This document shows positions 16,110 to 25,435 of a stretch of 64,000 nt of DNA, piece after piece. The translations under genes were made by a program, and so were the position numbers. Numbering within the stretch: position 1 is the stretch's first letter; every line of letters starts with the position of its first letter. The notes beneath the pieces are model-generated. The model searched no databases and was not told the DNA's origin. It saw only the letters and a list, made by a program, of their open reading frames with translations. This stretch comes from Duganella sp. BJB480 (GTDB lineage Bacteria > Pseudomonadota > Gammaproteobacteria > Burkholderiales > Burkholderiaceae_D): positions 868,001 to 932,000 of the forward strand of contig QVIN01000001.1 of assembly GCA_003416985.1 (NCBI GenBank), written 5' to 3'.

Positions 16110-17903
16110 TTAGTGTTGCGCCAGATATTCTGGGGATGCCATGGTCAGATAGATGGCCATATAAACGCGGTTCTTGCGCGCGGCGTCCACCGTGGCGGCG
16201 TTGCCGGCCGTCGCGGCCGGGAGGCCGATGCTGTTCAGCGCGCTGATGATTTGATTGCGCAAGGTGGACGACATGGCGCCGTTCGTCAGCAGCAGATTGA
16301 TCCGGTCCATCAACTGCGCCGGCTGCGCCGCCAGGGCCAGCTCGGTGCGGTAGTCGCCCATGATATCGCGCGCCATGCCGGCGCCCCGGGGAATGATGCT
16401 CTGCATGTAGTTCAGGTAGCCCGTGACGGAAGGCTCGGCGGTGATTTGCATTTCCGGCGCCACCAGTCCGCGCGCCGACAAAGTGGTATTGGGCGGGCTA
16501 TAGGAAGGGCGGAAGAAGTTGAACACCGACGGCGAGCGCAGTGGCGTCTGCCCCAAGCCGTTGAGCGGGTCGTCCAGGTTGGGAAGCTGGAAGCGGCCGG
16601 AAGCCGCTTTGGCGTTGAAGGCCCGCATCCAGTTGGCCAGGCGCAGCACGGGCTCGCGCAATTTCTTGGCGCTGCCGTTGTCGGCGGCCTCGGGGTCCAG
16701 CAGCACGGCACGAACAACGGCACGCATGTCGCCGCGCACGCCGTTGCCGTTGTTGGCGAACGCCGCCGCGACGCGGCCGATGTAGGCCGGGCTCGGATTG
16801 CTGCTGACCAGTCGCTGGATCAGTTGCCGGCCAATGAACGGGCCGACATTCGGGTGCTGGAACAAGGTGTCGAGCGCGGCCTTCAGGTCGGTGGCGCCGC
16901 TGCCGCCGCTGACCTGTGTGCCCAGGAAGCTCTTGGTCGAGGTGGAATGATACGTTGGATAATTCTGCATCGGCGTCCAGTCGCGGGCGGGATCGGCGAC
17001 GGCGCCGAAGAAGCGGTTCCGCGACTGGTCGGGGCCGGCCCAGCTCCAGCCGGTAAACACCTTGGCCAGTCCGGCGACGTCGTCATGCGTGTAGGTCTCG
17101 ACCGGCTTGCCGTTCTGGAGTTTCTGGCTGCCATCGGGATTGAGCTGATACAGTCCGATGCTCATCAGCTGCATGATTTCCCGGGCAAAGTTTTCGTCAG
17201 GGACGCGGGCGCCGTCTTCCTTTTGATTGTGCAAGTGGCTCAGATAAATGCCCATCATCGGGTGCAGCGCTACCCCCTGCAACAGATCGCGGAAGTTGCC
17301 GAAGGCGTGCTGGCCCAGCATGTCATAGTAGCTGGCTACGCCTGCCGGATGCGAAGGCAGGATTTCGTCGGCGTAGGAAATCACGAAGATTTGCGACAGC
17401 GCGAAGGTCACGCGCTGGCGCAGCTGGTCGTCGCCGATGACAGCCTGTTTCCAGAACGATTCAAGCAGATGGTTTTGCGTCAGCGGCGCGCCGGCCGGCA
17501 GTACGCTGGTCAGGCTCTGCAGATAGTTGCGGTGCAGTGTTTGCGGTTTCGTCAATTGGCCGTTTATCCAGTTGGCCCTGGTGCTGCCGACGAGCGAGGC
17601 GATCTCGGCCGCGGTCGGACCGAAGGTGGCCTGCGCCAGGAAATGCGATGCGGCCGCCGGCGTGAGCGGCGCGGCGGCGGGACCGGACGGTTCCGGCGCA
17701 TCCGGCATGGCTGGCGTCAGCGGTGCGCTTGGCCCGTTGCCGGGACGGCCTACGCCCGACTTGACCCCGTTGCTGGTGGGGCCGCTGGACGATGTGCGCT
17801 CTCCCGCATCGATGGAGCCGCCGCCACCGCCACCGCCGCCGCATGCCGCAGTTCCCAAGGCCAGCACCAGCCCGAATGTCAATTTCAGAGATGTTAGCTT
17901 CAT
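16110..17903 (-). CDS. DUF1800 family lipoprotein
   Basis: The 597-residue protein has a lipoprotein signal with a Cys after GTAA, followed by a run of eight glycines and a Ser/Pro linker. From about residue 80 it follows DUF1800: ASHFLAQATFGPT, a RQRVTFALSQIFVIS segment, NFAREIMQLMSIGLYQL near 230 and LREPVLRLANWMRAF near 420. Function is unknown. It precedes and is probably co-transcribed with the DUF1501 gene. AAGG just before the ATG supports the start. Confidence 0.88.
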   Translation of the reverse strand: MKLTSLKLTFGLVLALGTAACGGGGGGGGSIDAGERTSSSGPTSNGVKSGVGRPGNGPSAPLTPAMPDAPEPSGPAAAPLTPAAASHFLAQATFGPTAAEIASLVGSTRANWINGQLTKPQTLHRNYLQSLTSVLPAGAPLTQNHLLESFWKQAVIGDDQLRQRVTFALSQIFVISYADEILPSHPAGVASYYDMLGQHAFGNFRDLLQGVALHPMMGIYLSHLHNQKEDGARVPDENFAREIMQLMSIGLYQLNPDGSQKLQNGKPVETYTHDDVAGLAKVFTGWSWAGPDQSRNRFFGAVADPARDWTPMQNYPTYHSTSTKSFLGTQVSGGSGATDLKAALDTLFQHPNVGPFIGRQLIQRLVSSNPSPAYIGRVAAAFANNGNGVRGDMRAVVRAVLLDPEAADNGSAKKLREPVLRLANWMRAFNAKAASGRFQLPNLDDPLNGLGQTPLRSPSVFNFFRPSYSPPNTTLSARGLVAPEMQITAEPSVTGYLNYMQSIIPRGAGMARDIMGDYRTELALAAQPAQLMDRINLLLTNGAMSSTLRNQIISALNSIGLPAATAGNAATVDAARKNRVYMAIYLTMASPEYLAQH

Positions 17904-18105
17904 ACCCTTGCCTTCTGGAATTTCAAACCCGGAATTTTAGATGAGTCCGACTTTCAAGAGAAAACTGATTTCAATTCCGCGCAGCAATAGCGTGAAGTTG
18001 AGTGATGTAGAGTGAAGTAGAGGTGTAAATGGACGAACTTCTGGCGAGAAAATATCCGTTCCTCAGGGAAATACATTTTTTGCGCAATGCAGTTTTTGCG
18101 GACGT

Positions 18106-18146
18106 AAAAAAACCGCTGGCCTGAACGCATTCAGGACCGGCGGTTT
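18106..18146 (-). terminator. rho-independent terminator of decarboxylase gene
   Basis: Read on the minus strand, a 16-bp stem with one bulge (18110-18125 with 18130-18146) ends in seven T. It lies 20 bases past the decarboxylase stop. The rest of the 263-base gap (17904-18166) shows no gene. Confidence 0.85.
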
Positions 18147-18166
18147 CTATTGGTGTACGGCAGCTG

Positions 18167-20419
18167 TTATTGCTTGACGCAATCGACGAAGTAGCCGCGC
18201 TTGCCATCCACCTCGCGCTTGACCAGACCGTGCACGTCGGTCTCGAAGCCGGGGAAGCGCTCGTTGAAGTCGCGCGCGAAGCGCAGGTAGTCGACGATGG
18301 TCTTGTTGAAGCGCTCGCCCGGGATCAGCAGCGGAATGCCCGGCGGGTAAGGCGTCAGCAGGATGGAGGTGATGCGGCCCTCCAGCTCGTCGATGGCGAC
18401 GCGCTCGATCTCGCGGTGCGCCATCTTGGCGAACGCGTCCGACGGCTTCATGGCCGGGATCATGTCCGACAGGTACATCTCGGTGGTCAGGCGCGCCACG
18501 TCGTAGGCCTTGTAGAAGTCGTGGATCTGCTGGCACAGGTCGCGCAGGCCCATTTTCTCGTAGGTCGGGTTGGCGGCCGCGAACTCCGGCAGGATGCGCC
18601 ACATCGGCTGGTTCTTGTCGTAGTCGTCCTTGAACTGCTGCAGTGCGGTCAGCAGCGTGTTCCAGCGGCCCTTGGTGATGCCGATGGTGAACATGATGAA
18701 GAACGAGTACAGGCCGCACTTCTCGATGATCACGCCGTGCTCGGCCAGGTACTTGGTGACGATGGACGCCGGAATGCCGGTCTCGGCGAACTGGCCGTCC
18801 AGCGACAGGCCCGGATTGACGATGGTGGCCTTGATCGGGTCGAGCATGTTGAAGTTCGGCGCCAGCTTGCCGAAGCCGTGCCAGTCGTCCTCGGCCTTGA
18901 TGATCCAGTCTTCCTGCGAACCGATGCCTTCCTCGGCGAACTCCTGCGGGCCCCACACCTGGAACCACCAGTCCTTGCCCCATTCCTGGTCGATCTTCTT
19001 CATCGCGCGGCGGAAGTCCAGCGCCTCGAGGATCGATTCCTCCACCAGCGCGGTGCCGCCCGGCGCCTCCATCATGGCCGCGGCCACGTCGCACGAGGCG
19101 ATGATCGAGTACTGCGGCGAGGTCGAGGTGTGCATCAGGTAGGCCTCGTTGAAGGCGTCGCGGTCCAGCTTGACCGACTCCGATTCGCGCACCAGCACCT
19201 GCGAGGCCTGCGACAGGCCGGCCAGCAGCTTGTGGGTGGACTGGGTCGAGAAGATCATCGACTCCTTGGCGCGCGGACGGTCCTTGCCGATCGCGTGCAT
19301 GTTCTTGTAGAAGTCGTGGAAGGTGGCGTGCGGCAGCCAGGCTTCGTCGAAGTGCAGGGTGTCGATCTGGCCGTCGAGCATCTCGCGCAGCGTCTCCACG
19401 TTGTAGACCACGCCGTCGTAGGTCGACTGGGTGATGGTCAGGATGCGCGGCTTCTTGTTCTTGGCTTCGCGCGCGAACGGATTGGCCTCGATCTTGCGCT
19501 GGATGCTCTCCATCGTGAACTCTTCCAGCGGAATCGGACCGATGATGCCCAGGTGGTTTCGGGTCGGCATCAGGAACACCGGGATCGCGCCGCACATGAT
19601 GATCGAGTGCAGGATGGACTTGTGGCAGTTGCGGTCGACCACGACGATGTCGCCCGGCGCCACGGTCGAGTGCCAGACCATCTTGTTCGAGGTCGAGGTG
19701 CCGTTGGTGACGAAGTAGCAGTGGTCGGCGTTGAAGATGCGGGCGGCGTTGCGCTCGGACGCGGCCACCGGGCCGGTGTGGTCCAGCAGCTGGCCGAGTT
19801 CCTCGACCGCGTTGCAGACGTCGGCGCGCAGCATGTTCTCGCCGAAGAACTGGTGGAACATCTGGCCGATCGGCGACTTCAGGAAGGCCACGCCGCCCGA
19901 GTGGCCGGGGCAGTGCCACGAGTACGAGCCGTCGTTGGCGTAGTGCACCAGCGCGCGGAAGAACGGCGGCGACAGGCCGTCCAGGTAGGACTTGGCTTCG
20001 CGGATGATGTGGCGCGCCACGAACTCCGGCGTGTCCTCGAACATGTGGATGAAGCCGTGCAGCTCGCGCAGGATGTCGTTGGGGATGTGGCGCGAGGTGC
20101 GCGTTTCGCCGTACAGGTAGATCGGGATGTCGGCGTTCTTGTAGCGGATTTCCTCGACGAAGGCGCGCAGCGACTTCAGCGCGGTGTCGGTCTCCTCGAC
20201 CGAGCCGGCGCCGAATTCCTCATCGTCGATCGACAGCACGAAGGCCGACGCGCGCGATTGCTGCTGGGCGAACTGGGACAGGTCGCCGTAGCTGGTCACG
20301 CCCACCACTTCCATGCCTTCTTTTTCCATGGCGTCGGCCAGGGCGCGAATGCCCAGGCCGGACGTGTTCTCGGAACGGAAATCCTCGTCGATGATGACGA
20401 TGGGGAAACGAAATTTCAT
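18167..20419 (-). CDS. Orn/Lys/Arg decarboxylase (PLP-dependent)
   Basis: The 750-residue enzyme has the N-terminal wing/receiver-like domain (1-130), the PLP major domain with SWHCPGHSGG near 150 and STQSTHKLLAG near 380 (PLP Lys), and the C-terminal domain with a TPYPPGIPLLIPGE substrate loop. It decarboxylates a basic amino acid in the cytosol, giving a polyamine precursor or acid resistance; which of Lys, Arg or Orn is used is not clear from sequence. GGAG lies 6 bases before ATG 20419. Longer frames to 20860 run into the neighbouring DUF4337 gene and are not real. Confidence 0.93.
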   Translation of the reverse strand: MKFRFPIVIIDEDFRSENTSGLGIRALADAMEKEGMEVVGVTSYGDLSQFAQQQSRASAFVLSIDDEEFGAGSVEETDTALKSLRAFVEEIRYKNADIPIYLYGETRTSRHIPNDILRELHGFIHMFEDTPEFVARHIIREAKSYLDGLSPPFFRALVHYANDGSYSWHCPGHSGGVAFLKSPIGQMFHQFFGENMLRADVCNAVEELGQLLDHTGPVAASERNAARIFNADHCYFVTNGTSTSNKMVWHSTVAPGDIVVVDRNCHKSILHSIIMCGAIPVFLMPTRNHLGIIGPIPLEEFTMESIQRKIEANPFAREAKNKKPRILTITQSTYDGVVYNVETLREMLDGQIDTLHFDEAWLPHATFHDFYKNMHAIGKDRPRAKESMIFSTQSTHKLLAGLSQASQVLVRESESVKLDRDAFNEAYLMHTSTSPQYSIIASCDVAAAMMEAPGGTALVEESILEALDFRRAMKKIDQEWGKDWWFQVWGPQEFAEEGIGSQEDWIIKAEDDWHGFGKLAPNFNMLDPIKATIVNPGLSLDGQFAETGIPASIVTKYLAEHGVIIEKCGLYSFFIMFTIGITKGRWNTLLTALQQFKDDYDKNQPMWRILPEFAAANPTYEKMGLRDLCQQIHDFYKAYDVARLTTEMYLSDMIPAMKPSDAFAKMAHREIERVAIDELEGRITSILLTPYPPGIPLLIPGERFNKTIVDYLRFARDFNERFPGFETDVHGLVKREVDGKRGYFVDCVKQ

Positions 20420-20619
20420 GCATGTCTCCAAAAAAGCAAGCCGCCCCTGACTTGTGTGGAGGGGCGGACTAGGGCGCGACCGCTCACCGAGCCGCCGCAG
20501 AAAAAAAATAAGAACGGGATTCTCGCAGAAATGGGGCCGCTGCGGGAAAAAAATATTGCAAAAATCCAGACAAGATTGCCGCAATACTATGACGACGGTA
20601 TTACACCGGCTGTCAGGCC

Positions 20620-21240
20620 TTAGTGTCCGACCGCGCCACCGCCCAGTTTGGCCAGCATCTGGCCGACCGGATCGACGTGGAGCCAGGCGAACGCGCCCAG
20701 CGCGATGCCGACCCCGGCCACGCCGTAGGCCAGGCCCATCATCCACTTCTTGCGGGTCAGCAGGGTGATGGCGGCCAGCGAGATGGCGATCTGCTCGGCG
20801 GTGGTGGCCAGCGCCCACTGGTGGTGCTCGTGCATGGCCTCGTCCGACTTGTGGTTCCACTCTTTAGAGGATTCCTCCCACTTCTCGGCGTCCTTCTTGA
20901 TGTCTTCCTTTTCCGACTTGTAGCGGGCCATGTCGGCCTCGTACTTCTTCGGATCGACGCCCGGCAGCGACATGGCCAGCTCGGCCAGGTTCTGCTTGCT
21001 GGACTTGGCCTGGTAGTAGTTCCAGCTGTTGGAGGCCTGGGTCTTGTCGATGGCCGCGTTGTTCTTGAACAGGGCCGCGTCGTTCTGCGTGGCGCCGCCC
21101 AGGTAGCCGAAGGTGGCGCCCACCGTGGCCAGGATCGCCGTCATGACAGCAATATTGTTCGAAAAGCCATCGCTGCCGTGGGCTGCGTGTTCGACCGCGT
21201 GATCGTGCGGTCCGTGTACGTGAAAACCGTCGCCTGACAT
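20620..21240 (-). CDS. DUF4337 membrane protein
   Basis: The 206-residue protein has a His-rich N-terminus, one membrane helix near 28-48, a Lys/Glu-rich coiled-coil middle (about 80-140) and a hairpin of two helices near the C-terminus (about 142-190). This is the DUF4337 layout. Function is unknown. It lies 29 bases after folA on the same strand and may be its last operon member. The gap to the decarboxylase (20420-20619) holds only the decarboxylase upstream region. Confidence 0.85.
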   Translation of the reverse strand: MSGDGFHVHGPHDHAVEHAAHGSDGFSNNIAVMTAILATVGATFGYLGGATQNDAALFKNNAAIDKTQASNSWNYYQAKSSKQNLAELAMSLPGVDPKKYEADMARYKSEKEDIKKDAEKWEESSKEWNHKSDEAMHEHHQWALATTAEQIAISLAAITLLTRKKWMMGLAYGVAGVGIALGAFAWLHVDPVGQMLAKLGGGAVGH

Positions 21241-21269
21241 GTTCTTTTATTCCTTGATGGGGTTGATGA

Positions 21270-21761
21270 TCAAACTGCCGCCTTGCGGCGCAGTGTAACA
21301 AAAGCGTACTGCAAATCGGCCGTGGCCGATGCGTGCTGTTCGCGGGCGGTTTCTTCCCATGCGCCGGCTTCCAGCGCGGGGAAGAAGGCGTCGCATTCGA
21401 AGGTGCGGGCGATCTCGGTGATTATCAACTGGTCCGCCAGCTGCATCGATTGTTTGTAGATCTCGGCGCCGCCGATGACGAAGCCGGGCGCGCCGTCCAG
21501 CAGGGCCAGCGCCGCCTCGACCGAGTGGACCGCCTCCACGCCGTCATGCCGCCAGTCCGCGTTGCGGGTGATGACGATGTTGCGGCGGTTGGGCAGCGGG
21601 CGGCCGATGGAGTCGAAGGTCTTGCGGCCCATGATGATGGCGTGGCCGGTGGTCACGCGCTTGAAATGCGCCAGGTCTTCCGGCAGTTTCCACGGCAGGG
21701 TGTTGTTGATGCCGATGCCGCGCTGGGCGTCCATGGCGACGATGATGGTCAGTGTGCTCAT
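21270..21761 (-). CDS. folA: dihydrofolate reductase
   Basis: The 163-residue protein matches DHFR end to end: IVAMDAQRGIGINNTLPW with the active-site Trp and acidic residue in LPEDL, GRKTFDSIGRPLPNR and the GGAEIYKQ NADPH loop. It reduces dihydrofolate to tetrahydrofolate, restoring the cofactor spent by ThyA (encoded about 5 kb upstream on the same strand). Its start overlaps the yidD stop by 4 bases, so the two are translationally coupled. Confidence 0.97.
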   Translation of the reverse strand: MSTLTIIVAMDAQRGIGINNTLPWKLPEDLAHFKRVTTGHAIIMGRKTFDSIGRPLPNRRNIVITRNADWRHDGVEAVHSVEAALALLDGAPGFVIGGAEIYKQSMQLADQLIITEIARTFECDAFFPALEAGAWEETAREQHASATADLQYAFVTLRRKAAV

Positions 21762-22255
21762 TTTTCGGTGCTATCCGGTGCTGAAGGTGCGGAGCCGACA
21801 TTATCGTTCAATTTGGGTTTTTTCGGCGTGGCCGATTTCTTGCGGCGCGCGCGGCGCGGCGCGTTGCCGGGGTAGTTGTCGTCGTCTTCGGTCGGCGAGG
21901 TGTTGTAGCGCCACGCGCAGCAGCGCGCACCGTCCGCCCAGCCGGTGAGGAAGTCGCAGCCGAATTCGAACACCTCGCCCCAGCTGCAAAAGCCCGCCTG
22001 CAGGCGGTGGCGCGCGCTCAACGCTGGCCGCTGGACGGGTTGATGGTGGCGGTGGTGCAGATCGCCGCAATCCTCCATGCGGCGCTTCAACAGCAGCAGG
22101 CCGGCCGCCACGCCATGCCGGGCGATGGCGCGCTTGCCGTACTGCGAGCAGCTATCGCGGCCTGTGTGCATGCGGAAGGCGCAACTGAAACCCTTCAGCG
22201 GCGACAGCCAGCGTTGATAGGCCGCGATGGCGGCGACGGCGAGGCGCTTCATCAT
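21758..22255 (-). CDS. yidD: YidD-like membrane insertion efficiency factor, extended
   Basis: The first 60 residues match YidD: YQRWLSPLKGFSCAF, then SCSQYGKRAIARHG and a KRRMEDC end. YidD assists YidC-mediated insertion of inner-membrane proteins. The protein is 165 residues, about twice the usual family length. It carries an extra Cys/Trp-containing middle (about 85-115) and a Lys/Arg/Pro-rich tail. It overlaps the upstream hypothetical gene by one base and folA by four. Normal yidD context (rnpA, yidC) is absent. Confidence 0.75.
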   Translation of the reverse strand: MMKRLAVAAIAAYQRWLSPLKGFSCAFRMHTGRDSCSQYGKRAIARHGVAAGLLLLKRRMEDCGDLHHRHHQPVQRPALSARHRLQAGFCSWGEVFEFGCDFLTGWADGARCCAWRYNTSPTEDDDNYPGNAPRRARRKKSATPKKPKLNDNVGSAPSAPDSTEK

Positions 22256-22983
22256 CAGGGATTGTATTCGGACTCGATCTTCGCGTATTCGCCGCTGGCG
22301 TCCTCGAAGATCTTGCCGTTCCAGCGGAAGACGATGGTGCGCTCCGGTTGCTGTTCCACCTTGACCCGATAGATGATGGCCGGCAGGCCGTCGCTCGTGG
22401 TTTCCTCGACGGTGGCCTTGAGTTTCTGTGACGACGGGCCATTGCCTTCTTCGCGGTCGCGTTCGGTGATGAGTTCGAGTAGCGTCTGCAGGCGGTCGCC
22501 TTCAATGCGGTAGATGGCGTAGGCGCCGAACTTGCCCTCGCCTTGGGTCAGGTATTGGTTGCCATGGCAGACGATCTGCTCGCGCACGTCGCCGGGGATG
22601 AGCTGTTTGAGTTCGAATTCGTCGGATGGGGCGAAGGTCGTGTCGGCCAGTTTGCCAATTTGGCCCCCCAGCGAGCGTTCCAGGAGGATAGGCCTGCCGT
22701 CGGCCATGCTCACCTCCAGATTGCGGTACGAAGGGTTGCCGTTGACGGTCACCTGCAGATTGAAGTCCTTGCCCTTCAGCGATTGCGTGACATAGCCTTC
22801 GGCTTCTTCCGGATCGCTTGTCGCAGACGAAGCCTGTGCGGGTGCCTTGGCGCCAACCGGCGCCTCGGCCACGACCCGTGGAGTGGGCGCGACGGGGGCC
22901 TCGCCATGACGGCGGTTGGCCGCCAATACCACCACCACGACTGCGGCCAGCGCGACGACGGATCCTATCAATTTCTTGTTCAT
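22255..22983 (-). CDS. hypothetical single-helix membrane protein
   Basis: The 242-residue protein has an N-terminal membrane helix (about 4-22) then an Ala/Pro linker and a soluble domain with several predicted beta strands. I recognise no family. It heads a chain of overlapping genes (this one, yidD, folA). The protein is likely anchored in the inner membrane facing the periplasm. Confidence 0.7.
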   Translation of the reverse strand: MNKKLIGSVVALAAVVVVVLAANRRHGEAPVAPTPRVVAEAPVGAKAPAQASSATSDPEEAEGYVTQSLKGKDFNLQVTVNGNPSYRNLEVSMADGRPILLERSLGGQIGKLADTTFAPSDEFELKQLIPGDVREQIVCHGNQYLTQGEGKFGAYAIYRIEGDRLQTLLELITERDREEGNGPSSQKLKATVEETTSDGLPAIIYRVKVEQQPERTIVFRWNGKIFEDASGEYAKIESEYNP

Positions 22984-23043
22984 GCTTTAATGTGGTTGAA
23001 TAAACAAGCCACAATACCACGCCGCAGCGGAAAGCCGTGTCCT

Positions 23044-23844
23044 CTACTGCGCGTCGGCCTGTGCCACTTTCTGGCGCAGCAGCGCGGCGAATTGCGCCAG
23101 GTCCTGCGGATTGATGTCCGACACGGCTGAATAGCGCATGCCATCCTGCGTCCAGCGCAGCAGGTGGAAGCCTTGGCGCATGCCCGCTTGCGGCGCGCTG
23201 GCGTGGCCGCCGGCGTCCGGCCAGATGTACAGGTTGACGATGTGCAGCCGGTGGCGGTAGGCCAGCGCCGCCACGGGCCGCTGCTGGAGATAGTCCAAAC
23301 GGCCGCCGATCAAGGCGTAGCCCTGCGCGGCCAGGTCGTACACGGGCGGCGAGTAATCCAGCTTGCCGGCGAACCAGGGCTTGACGGTGTGCTGGTCGGT
23401 CGAGGCCACGTCGGCCAGGTGGTCGGGCATCATCGAGCGGAAATGGCTGGCCACCAGTTCCTGCTCGATGCGGTCGTCGGCGTTGGGTTGGCCCAGGTAC
23501 AGCGTCAGCGTGACGGCAAAGGCGGCCGTCATCGCGCCCGCCAGGCCAAGGTTGATCCACGCCCACGGCCACGCGCGTGAAGAGGTGCGCGGCGGTGTGC
23601 GCGGTGCCGGCGTGCCCGCAGGCTCGGCCCGCAGCGCGGCGTGGATGCGGTGTTTCAGATACTCGGGCGCGGCATGGCGCTGCGCCTCGGCGGCGACGCG
23701 GCCGCGCAGCGCCTCCAGCTGCGCCAGCGCTTCGGCGCACTCGCCGCAACCGGCCAAATGCGCCTCCACCCGCGCGCGGTCGGCCGCATCGAGTTCGGCA
23801 TCCAGGTACGCCGACAGCTTCTCCTGGCTGTGCTTAGATTCCAT
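23044..23844 (-). CDS. anti-sigma factor with zinc-finger domain
   Basis: The 266-residue protein starts with an anti-sigma zinc-binding helix set, including H-x3-C-x2-C in HLAGCGEC (residues 29-36). A membrane helix (about 97-119) and a periplasmic domain follow. It would hold the adjacent ECF sigma factor inactive at the membrane. Its start overlaps the sigma gene by 11 bases, the normal coupling of such pairs. Confidence 0.9.
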   Translation of the reverse strand: MESKHSQEKLSAYLDAELDAADRARVEAHLAGCGECAEALAQLEALRGRVAAEAQRHAAPEYLKHRIHAALRAEPAGTPAPRTPPRTSSRAWPWAWINLGLAGAMTAAFAVTLTLYLGQPNADDRIEQELVASHFRSMMPDHLADVASTDQHTVKPWFAGKLDYSPPVYDLAAQGYALIGGRLDYLQQRPVAALAYRHRLHIVNLYIWPDAGGHASAPQAGMRQGFHLLRWTQDGMRYSAVSDINPQDLAQFAALLRQKVAQADAQ

Positions 23845-24373
23845 CCTGCTCTCCGTGCTTCAGATAGGCCAGCAGCAGCTTGCGCGCGCGGGCCAGCCGC
23901 GACATCACCGTGCCGATCGGCGTTTCGGTCACCTCCGCGATCTGCTTGTACGACAGATCGTCCATCTCCTTCAACACCAGCACCTCGCGAAACGCCTGCG
24001 GCAGCTGGGCCAGCGCGGCGTTGACGGTGCGGCCGGTGTCGCGGCTGGCGGCGATGGCGGCCGGATCGGCGCTGTCATCGTCGCCGCCGTGCAGCGCCTC
24101 GTCGAAGCTCACATCGCCGCGTTGCGCCTGGCCGTCGCGCAGCGTGCTGTAGTAGGTGTGACGCACGATGGTCAGCAGCCAGGCGCGCACGTCGCCGCCG
24201 CGAAAGCCGTCGGCAAAGCGGAAGGCGCGCAGATAGGCGCTTTGCACCAGATCGTCGGCGTCGTGCTGGTTGCGGGTCAGCCAGCGGGCCAGGTTGTAGG
24301 CCGCGTCCAGATGCGGCATGGCCATCGCCTCGAACCGCGCGGTTTTGTCGTCGTCGCCCAAATACTTATCCAT
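23834..24373 (-). CDS. ECF-type RNA polymerase sigma factor
   Basis: The 179-residue protein shows sigma region 2 (DADDLVQSAYLRAFRF near 38-53, then RAWLLTIVRHTYYS) and region 4 (LPQAFREVLVLKEMDDLSYKQIAEV and TPIGTVMSRLARARK). Regions 1 and 3 are absent, as in all ECF sigmas. It is co-encoded with its anti-sigma and divergent from a metallophosphoesterase-cupredoxin operon, its likely target. A mirrored GGGAATA pair lies in the shared upstream region. Confidence 0.93.
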   Translation of the reverse strand: MDKYLGDDDKTARFEAMAMPHLDAAYNLARWLTRNQHDADDLVQSAYLRAFRFADGFRGGDVRAWLLTIVRHTYYSTLRDGQAQRGDVSFDEALHGGDDDSADPAAIAASRDTGRTVNAALAQLPQAFREVLVLKEMDDLSYKQIAEVTETPIGTVMSRLARARKLLLAYLKHGEQDGI

Positions 24374-24414
24374 TGCAGTGGTCCAGTGGATGAAGACTCC
24401 GTCCGGTGCGGATT

Positions 24415-24451
24415 TATTCCCGGTTCAGAAATATAAAAAATATCGGGAATA
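24415..24451. promoter_or_regulatory. mirrored GGGAATA elements between divergent units
   Basis: TATTCCCG (24415-24422) and CGGGAATA (24444-24451) form a perfect 8-bp inverted pair. Each GGGAATA points at one of the divergent genes, 41 bases before the sigma gene and 96 before the phosphoesterase gene. They may be paired ECF -35 elements or a regulator site. The -10 regions that would fit do not agree with each other, so this is tentative. Confidence 0.4.
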
Positions 24452-24547
24452 TCCGGGCCTGGCTCCGGGTTTTAGCCGGTACGACCGGCGCCCGCCGATT
24501 ATGCCATGGCGCGGCGCCGGCTTTTCAACTACACAACGGAGTTCATC

Positions 24548-25429
24548 ATGATCGATCGCAGAGGATTTTTAAGGCTGGGCGCAGTGGGCGGCGGCGCCGT
24601 CTTCATGTCCGGCTTGTACGGCAAGGCGATGGCGGCAGCCGGCTACGAGGACTTCTATTTCGTCCAGTTGTCCGATTCGCACTGGGGCTACAAGGGACCG
24701 GCCAACCCGGAGGCGCAGAACACCCTGCGGCAGGCGGTGGAGAGCGTCAACGCGCTGGCCGTGCCGCCGGACTTCATCGTCTTCACCGGCGACCTGACCC
24801 ACACCACCGACGACGCGGCCGAGCGCCGCCGCCGCATGGCGGAGTTCAAGCAGATCGTCGGCGGCTTGAAGGTCAAGGACGTGCATTTCCTGGCGGGCGA
24901 GCATGATGCCTCGCTCGACAACGGCGCGGCGTTCCACGAGTTCTTCGGTCCCTCGAATTACAGTTTCGACCATAAAGGCGTGCACTTCGTCGCCATCGAC
25001 AACGTCTCCGACCCCGGCGCGCGCATCGGCGAGGCGCAGCTGGCGTGGCTGAAGGCGGACCTGGACAAGCAGGCCAAGGACGCGCGCATCGTCGTGCTGA
25101 CGCACCGGCCCTTGTTCGACCTGGCGCCGAAATGGGACTGGGCCACGCGCGACGGCGAACAGGCGATGGCGCTGCTGATGCCGTATTCGAACGTCACCGT
25201 GTTCTATGGCCATATCCACCAGGAGAACCACCACATGAGCGGCCACATTGCGCACCACGCGGCCAAGTCGCTGATCTTCCCGCTTCCGGCGCCCGGTTCG
25301 CAGGACAAGCGCACGCCGCTACCGTGGGACCCGGCGGCGCCAGGCAGGGGCCTGGGCTTTCGCGAAGTGGAGGCGGAGGCCAAGCCCGTGGCCTATCAAA
25401 TCACCGAATTCCCCGCGATGAAAGGATGA
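24548..25429 (+). CDS. Tat-exported metallophosphoesterase
   Basis: The 293-residue protein begins with a twin-arginine signal (IDRRGFLRLG, then a hydrophobic run to about residue 27). It then has calcineurin-like motifs: QLSDSHWG near 35, FTGDLTH near 76, GEHD near 115 and FYGHIHQENHH near 215-225. These supply the two-metal site of phosphoesterases. It would act in the periplasm on an unknown phosphoester. Six bases separate it from the cupredoxin gene, so the two form an operon divergent from the ECF sigma pair. Confidence 0.88.
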   Translation: MIDRRGFLRLGAVGGGAVFMSGLYGKAMAAAGYEDFYFVQLSDSHWGYKGPANPEAQNTLRQAVESVNALAVPPDFIVFTGDLTHTTDDAAERRRRMAEFKQIVGGLKVKDVHFLAGEHDASLDNGAAFHEFFGPSNYSFDHKGVHFVAIDNVSDPGARIGEAQLAWLKADLDKQAKDARIVVLTHRPLFDLAPKWDWATRDGEQAMALLMPYSNVTVFYGHIHQENHHMSGHIAHHAAKSLIFPLPAPGSQDKRTPLPWDPAAPGRGLGFREVEAEAKPVAYQITEFPAMKG

Positions 25430-25435
25430 ACCATC

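Noticed and set aside
18170..20623. Very long open frame on the strand opposite the decarboxylase
   Set aside because: It mirrors a well-conserved PLP enzyme; its product is low-complexity and matches nothing. Typical of GC-rich codon use, as are similar frames at 35438-38125, 15260-17897 and 32484-34241.
20420..20860. N-terminal extension of the decarboxylase
   Set aside because: It reads through the neighbouring DUF4337 gene in another frame and adds nothing like the family N-terminus; ATG 20419 has a GGAG site.
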